Of a DNA stretch of 64,000 bases, positions 60,979 through 64,000 are shown piece after piece (position 1 is the first letter of the stretch; each line of letters opens with the position of its first letter). This DNA is from an uncultured Prevotella sp. (GTDB lineage: Bacteria; Bacteroidota; Bacteroidia; Bacteroidales; Bacteroidaceae). Under the pieces are notes generated by a model, which was not told where the DNA came from, made no database searches, and worked only from the letters and a program-made list of their open reading frames with translations. The position numbers were made by a program, and so were the translations under genes. The stretch spans positions 1-64,000 of the forward strand of contig ONQB01000036.1 of NCBI GenBank assembly GCA_900319905.1. The letters run 5' to 3'.

Positions 60979-61453
60979 GTATCAAAATTGGAGAAGTACG
61001 GAAGTCCGGAAGTTCAGAAGTTCAGTCAAATGCAAAGAAGTTCAGAAGTACGGAAGTTCAGAAGTCCAGTCATATGTAAAGAAGTTCAGAAGTACGGAAG
61101 TTCAGTCTCAAGTTTCGGAAGTGAATCAACCCTTTGCAGGGGCGGCCCTTGTGGCCGTCCGCAACCAATGGAGTGACGACTTGGTGGATATAATAGTTGA
61201 TAATGGGACGGCCACAAGGGCCGCCCCTGCAAGGAATTACTGCACTTCTGAAACTTGAGTCCAGTCATTTGAGGAAGCCATTCATTTGACAGAACCCCCT
61301 TGGGGGTTCAATGATTTGAGAAGACCAAGGATTTGAGAAGTTCAGAAGTCCAGAAGTTCAGAAGTTCAGTCAAATGCATAAGCATCTGATAATAAGGTAT
61401 CATTATAGTAATGACTGAACTTCTGAACTTCCGGACTTCTCCAATTTTGATAC
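60979..61453. mobile_element. 475-bp non-coding element with 19-bp perfect terminal inverted repeats (MITE-like)
   Basis: GTATCAAAATTGGAGAAGT (60979-60997) and its exact complement (61435-61453) bound the element; the match extends inward through GGAAGTTCAGAAGTTCAGTC with small gaps. Inside are ACTTC-type modules, the 25-bp-arm inverted repeat (61136-61230) and one GAACCCCCTTGGGGGTTC palindrome. No transposase is encoded and no clear target duplication was seen, so mobility is inferred. Confidence 0.6.
61136..61230. repeat. Inverted repeat with 25-bp perfect arms, copy 2
   Basis: Left arm 61136-61160 (starts GCAGGGGCGGCCCTTGTGGC) and right arm 61206-61230 are exact reverse complements around a 45-base spacer. 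Layout and arm length match copy 1 at 59185-59281 although the sequence differs. Confidence 0.92.
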
Positions 61454-61528
61454 ACCCTCTGAAAATAATGTCGAACATTCTTTATGGCCGGCACAAGGCC
61501 GGCCACTACACCAATGATTCGATGCAAC

Positions 61529-61648
61529 GATAAGCCGATGGCCTTTCGGCGATAAGCCGTTGCTTCTTCGGCGAAATGAAGACGGCCTTTCGGCGAAATG
61601 AAGACGGCCCTTCGGCGAAATGAAGAAGGCATTTCGGCGATAAGCCAT
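61529..61648. repeat. CGAAAGGCC-type array, second location
   Basis: Five to six units with CTTTCGGCGAAATGAAGACGG and GGCGATAAGCC variants stand about 90 bases beyond the glutamine synthetase stop, related to the array at 16451 on the other strand (first unit shown as CTTTCGGCGAAATGAAGACG). Confidence 0.8.
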
Positions 61649-61741
61649 TAGAAACGAACAGCGGGGCCATGTCTCTCGACACAACCCCGCCGGAAATTAA
61701 AACCAATAAAAGAAATAGATAGCTTTTAGTGGATATTGCTA

Positions 61742-63928
61742 TTAACGGATGAACAGGAGCTCACGATACTTCGGCAGCGTCCAAAGTTCATCTGCAACAA
61801 CCAACTCAAGCTTGTCGATCTGGTAGCGGATGGGCTGGAAGAAGGTCTCCACGGTATCGTGATACTTCACGGCCTTCTCACGTGCATCCACAATCTTGTT
61901 GGCCACCTTACGGGCATTGACCATGTCCTCCACATCTTTCTCGATGATGCCGGTGCGCTCACTGATCTGCTCGATGATGCTCATGATGCGCTCGGAGAGC
62001 TTCTTGCCCTTCTCAGCACCATAGATGGCGATCAGATTCTCCACATCCTTTGTCAGCATGGCCTGGTAATGGGTAGCGACAGGGATGATGTGGTTGATTG
62101 ACAGATCGCCCAGCACACGTGCCTCGATCTGCAGCTTCTTGGTGTAGGTCTCCCATTTCACCTCGTTGCGTGCCTCAAGCTCGTTGCGTTTCATGACGTT
62201 CATGCTCTCAAACATCTTCACGCTGTCTTCGTCGAGATAACGGTCGAAGATGACGGGTGTCGACTTCTCGGTGTCCAGTCCGCGCTTCTCGGCCTCGGCC
62301 ACCCATTCGTCGCTGTAGCCGTTGCCGTCGAAGTGGATCGGGGCGCAGGTCTTGATGTCTTCCTTCACGACGGAGAGGATGGCTGCGAACTTGTCCTCGC
62401 CCTTGGCGATGAGCTCATCGACGCGTGTCTTGAAGTTGGTCAGGGCCTCAGCCACGGCGGTGTTGAGCACGATCTGTGCGCTGGCGCAGTTGGCTGACGA
62501 ACCGACGGCACGGAACTCGAAGCGGTTGCCGGTGAAGGCGAACGGAGAGGTACGGTTACGGTCGGTATTGTCGCGCATGATGTCAGGAATCTCCGGGATG
62601 TCGATCTGCACGCCTTCCTTGCCCTGGATGACGAGTGCGTCCTTGTCGGCCTTCATGATATGCTTGAGCACATCGCTGACAGTCTTTCCGAGGAACGACG
62701 AGATGATGGCTGGAGGTGCCTCGTTGGCGCCCAGACGATGGGCGTTGCCGGCATCCATGATGCTGGCCTTGAGCAGGCCGTTGTGCTTATATACGCCCAT
62801 GAGGGTCTCGACGATGAACACGACGAAGCGCAGGTTGTCCTCGCGTGTCTTGCCGGGTCCGTGCAGCAGGATGCCCGTGTCAGTAGACAGTGACCAGTTG
62901 TTGTGCTTGCCGGAGCCGTTGATGCCGTCGAAGGGTTTCTCGTGAAGGAGCACCTCGAAGCCGTGCTTGTGGGCCACCTTCTTCATGAGCGACATGAGCA
63001 GCATGTTGTGGTCGACGGCGAGGTTGGTCTCCTCGAAGATAGGTGCGCACTCAAACTGGTTGGGTGCCACCTCGTTATGACGTGTCTTTACGGGGATGCC
63101 GAGCTCGAGGGCCTCAATCTCCAGGTCTTTCATGAAGGCCTGCACGCGCTCAGGGATGGTGCCGAAGTAATGGTCGTCCATCTGCTGGTTCTTGGCGCTC
63201 TCGTGGCCCATGAGGGTACGGCCGGTGAGGATGAGGTCGGGACGGGCTGAGTAGAGGTCCTCGTCGACGAGGAAGTACTCCTGCTCCCAACCGAGGTTGG
63301 ACACCACCTTCTTCACATCGGGATAGAAGTAATGGCATACGTTGGTGGCAGCGACATTGACCGAATGCAGGGCACGCAGCAGCGGAGCCTTGTAGTCGAG
63401 TGCCTCACCGGTGTAAGAGATGAATATGGTGGGGATGCAGAGGGTGTCGTCCATGATGAACACAGGCGATGTGGGGTCCCATGCTGAGTAGCCGCGAGCC
63501 TCGAAGGTGGAACGGATACCGCCGGAGGGGAACGACGAAGCGTCAGGCTCCTGCTGTACGAGCAGCTTACCGGAGAACTCCTCGATCATGCCGCCCTTGC
63601 CGTCGTGCTCGATGAAGGAGTCGTGCTTCTCAGCGGTGCCTTCGGTAAGGGGCTGGAACCAGTGGGTATAGTGGGTCACGCCATTCTCGTCGGCCCACTG
63701 CTTCATGCCTTTGGCCACGGCGTCGGCGATGGAACGGTCGAGCGTGGCACCATTGTCGATCACGTCGACCAACTTCTGGTAGACATCAGCGGGAAGATAC
63801 TTGTACATCTTGGCGCGGTTGAACACTTTCTTTCCAAAATACTCTGAGGGACGCTCCACCGGAGAGATGACCTCCACCGGCTTCTTGTGCGATGCCTCAG
63901 CTACGGCATCAAATCGTAAGTTTGTCAT
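61742..63928 (-). CDS. glnN: Type III glutamine synthetase (GSIII)
   Basis: This cytoplasmic enzyme makes glutamine from glutamate, ammonia and ATP. The 728-residue length is that of GSIII, the usual glutamine synthetase of Bacteroides and Prevotella, rather than the 450 residues of GSI. Recognisable blocks include HYTHWFQPLTEGTAEKHDSF, PSGGIRSTFEARGY, GWEQEYFLVDEDLYSARPDL, KTRHNEVAPNQFECAPIFEE, NGSGKHNNWSLSTDTGILLH (shown as GSGKHNNWSLSTDTG) and FTGNRFEFRAVGSSAN, which form the glutamate, ammonium and metal sites. ATG 63928 is preceded by 72 bases of the window with no clear promoter. Confidence 0.96.
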   Translation of the reverse strand: MTNLRFDAVAEASHKKPVEVISPVERPSEYFGKKVFNRAKMYKYLPADVYQKLVDVIDNGATLDRSIADAVAKGMKQWADENGVTHYTHWFQPLTEGTAEKHDSFIEHDGKGGMIEEFSGKLLVQQEPDASSFPSGGIRSTFEARGYSAWDPTSPVFIMDDTLCIPTIFISYTGEALDYKAPLLRALHSVNVAATNVCHYFYPDVKKVVSNLGWEQEYFLVDEDLYSARPDLILTGRTLMGHESAKNQQMDDHYFGTIPERVQAFMKDLEIEALELGIPVKTRHNEVAPNQFECAPIFEETNLAVDHNMLLMSLMKKVAHKHGFEVLLHEKPFDGINGSGKHNNWSLSTDTGILLHGPGKTREDNLRFVVFIVETLMGVYKHNGLLKASIMDAGNAHRLGANEAPPAIISSFLGKTVSDVLKHIMKADKDALVIQGKEGVQIDIPEIPDIMRDNTDRNRTSPFAFTGNRFEFRAVGSSANCASAQIVLNTAVAEALTNFKTRVDELIAKGEDKFAAILSVVKEDIKTCAPIHFDGNGYSDEWVAEAEKRGLDTEKSTPVIFDRYLDEDSVKMFESMNVMKRNELEARNEVKWETYTKKLQIEARVLGDLSINHIIPVATHYQAMLTKDVENLIAIYGAEKGKKLSERIMSIIEQISERTGIIEKDVEDMVNARKVANKIVDAREKAVKYHDTVETFFQPIRYQIDKLELVVADELWTLPKYRELLFIR

Positions 63929-64000
63929 ATTTCTTTAATGTTGGTATTAAAAGCTCTAATGTTACTTCTATTGGTTTGCACCGGGCGTCGGCTTGGCGGC

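Larger units (their letters stand above)
60870..61741. other. Repeat-filled intergenic region (872 bases)
   Basis: Between the ligase start and the glutamine synthetase stop there is no credible gene. It holds a 475-bp element with terminal inverted repeats, a half-copy of the CCGGCACAAGGCCGG repeat (about 61462-61508) and a CGAAAGGCC-type array (61529-61648). Confidence 0.75.

Overview
The window looks like chromosomal DNA from a Gram-negative Bacteroidota, most likely the Prevotella group (Prevotellaceae). The support is: promoters of the Bacteroidetes type (-7 element TAnnTTTG upstream of many genes and both tRNAs), a one-protein hybrid two-component regulator next to glycoside hydrolases, a type III glutamine synthetase, Bacteroidetes-only families (DUF4199, DUF4923, DUF6048/DUF6452-like), and many short palindromic or tandem intergenic repeats. 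Family names come from recognising motifs; no database search was run.

Layout. (1) 1-1438: broken AAA-ATPase/nuclease-like gene running off the left edge. (2) 1585-16233: Wzx/Wzy-type surface or exopolysaccharide locus with SLBB export porin, Wzz-like co-polymerase, Wzy, Wzx, acetyltransferase, several glycosyltransferases (one with an in-frame stop), an inverted GH16 hydrolase and the lipid-linked priming sugar transferase. (3) 16234-32201: housekeeping and small genes: tatA/tatC, tRNA-Ser, a toxin-antitoxin pair, a second AAA-ATPase/nuclease-like gene, HxlR regulator, tRNA-Thr, a five-gene envelope operon ending in apbE, a Crp-type regulator, M3 peptidase, dCMP deaminase, S41 protease, 5-formyl-THF cyclo-ligase, and an SGNH protein that has lost its catalytic residues. 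(4) 32362-38900: SASA-type esterase, a GH30 enzyme lying between long palindromic repeats, DUF4923 protein, metallophosphoesterase. (5) 39014-56336: glycan-degradation locus with SGNH esterase, GH43, GPH symporter, GH127, GH97, GH146-like enzyme, HExxH protein and a hybrid two-component regulator, but no SusC/SusD. (6) 56447-60869: Dlt-like four-gene acyl-transfer cassette (adenylating ligase, carrier protein, MBOAT, SGNH partner). (7) 61742-63928: glutamine synthetase III.

The enzyme set in region 5 (alpha-arabinofuranosidase-type GH43, two beta-L-arabinofuranosidase-type enzymes, retaining alpha-galactosidase-type GH97, secreted HExxH protein) matches the linkages of plant extensin-type hydroxyproline-rich glycoproteins. 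I infer a dedicated system for such glycoproteins. Region 6 looks like a D-alanylation machine in an organism with no teichoic acid, and the ligase lacks the cysteine typical of DltA.

The intergenic DNA is unusually rich in structured repeats: about 305-bp near-perfect palindromes (three copies), a 475-bp element with 19-bp perfect terminal inverted repeats, ACTTC-rich, TAGGC-rich, CTATAGAGA and CGAAAGGCC arrays, and 25-bp perfect inverted repeats. They have no plausible coding role and look like non-autonomous mobile or RNA-structure elements.
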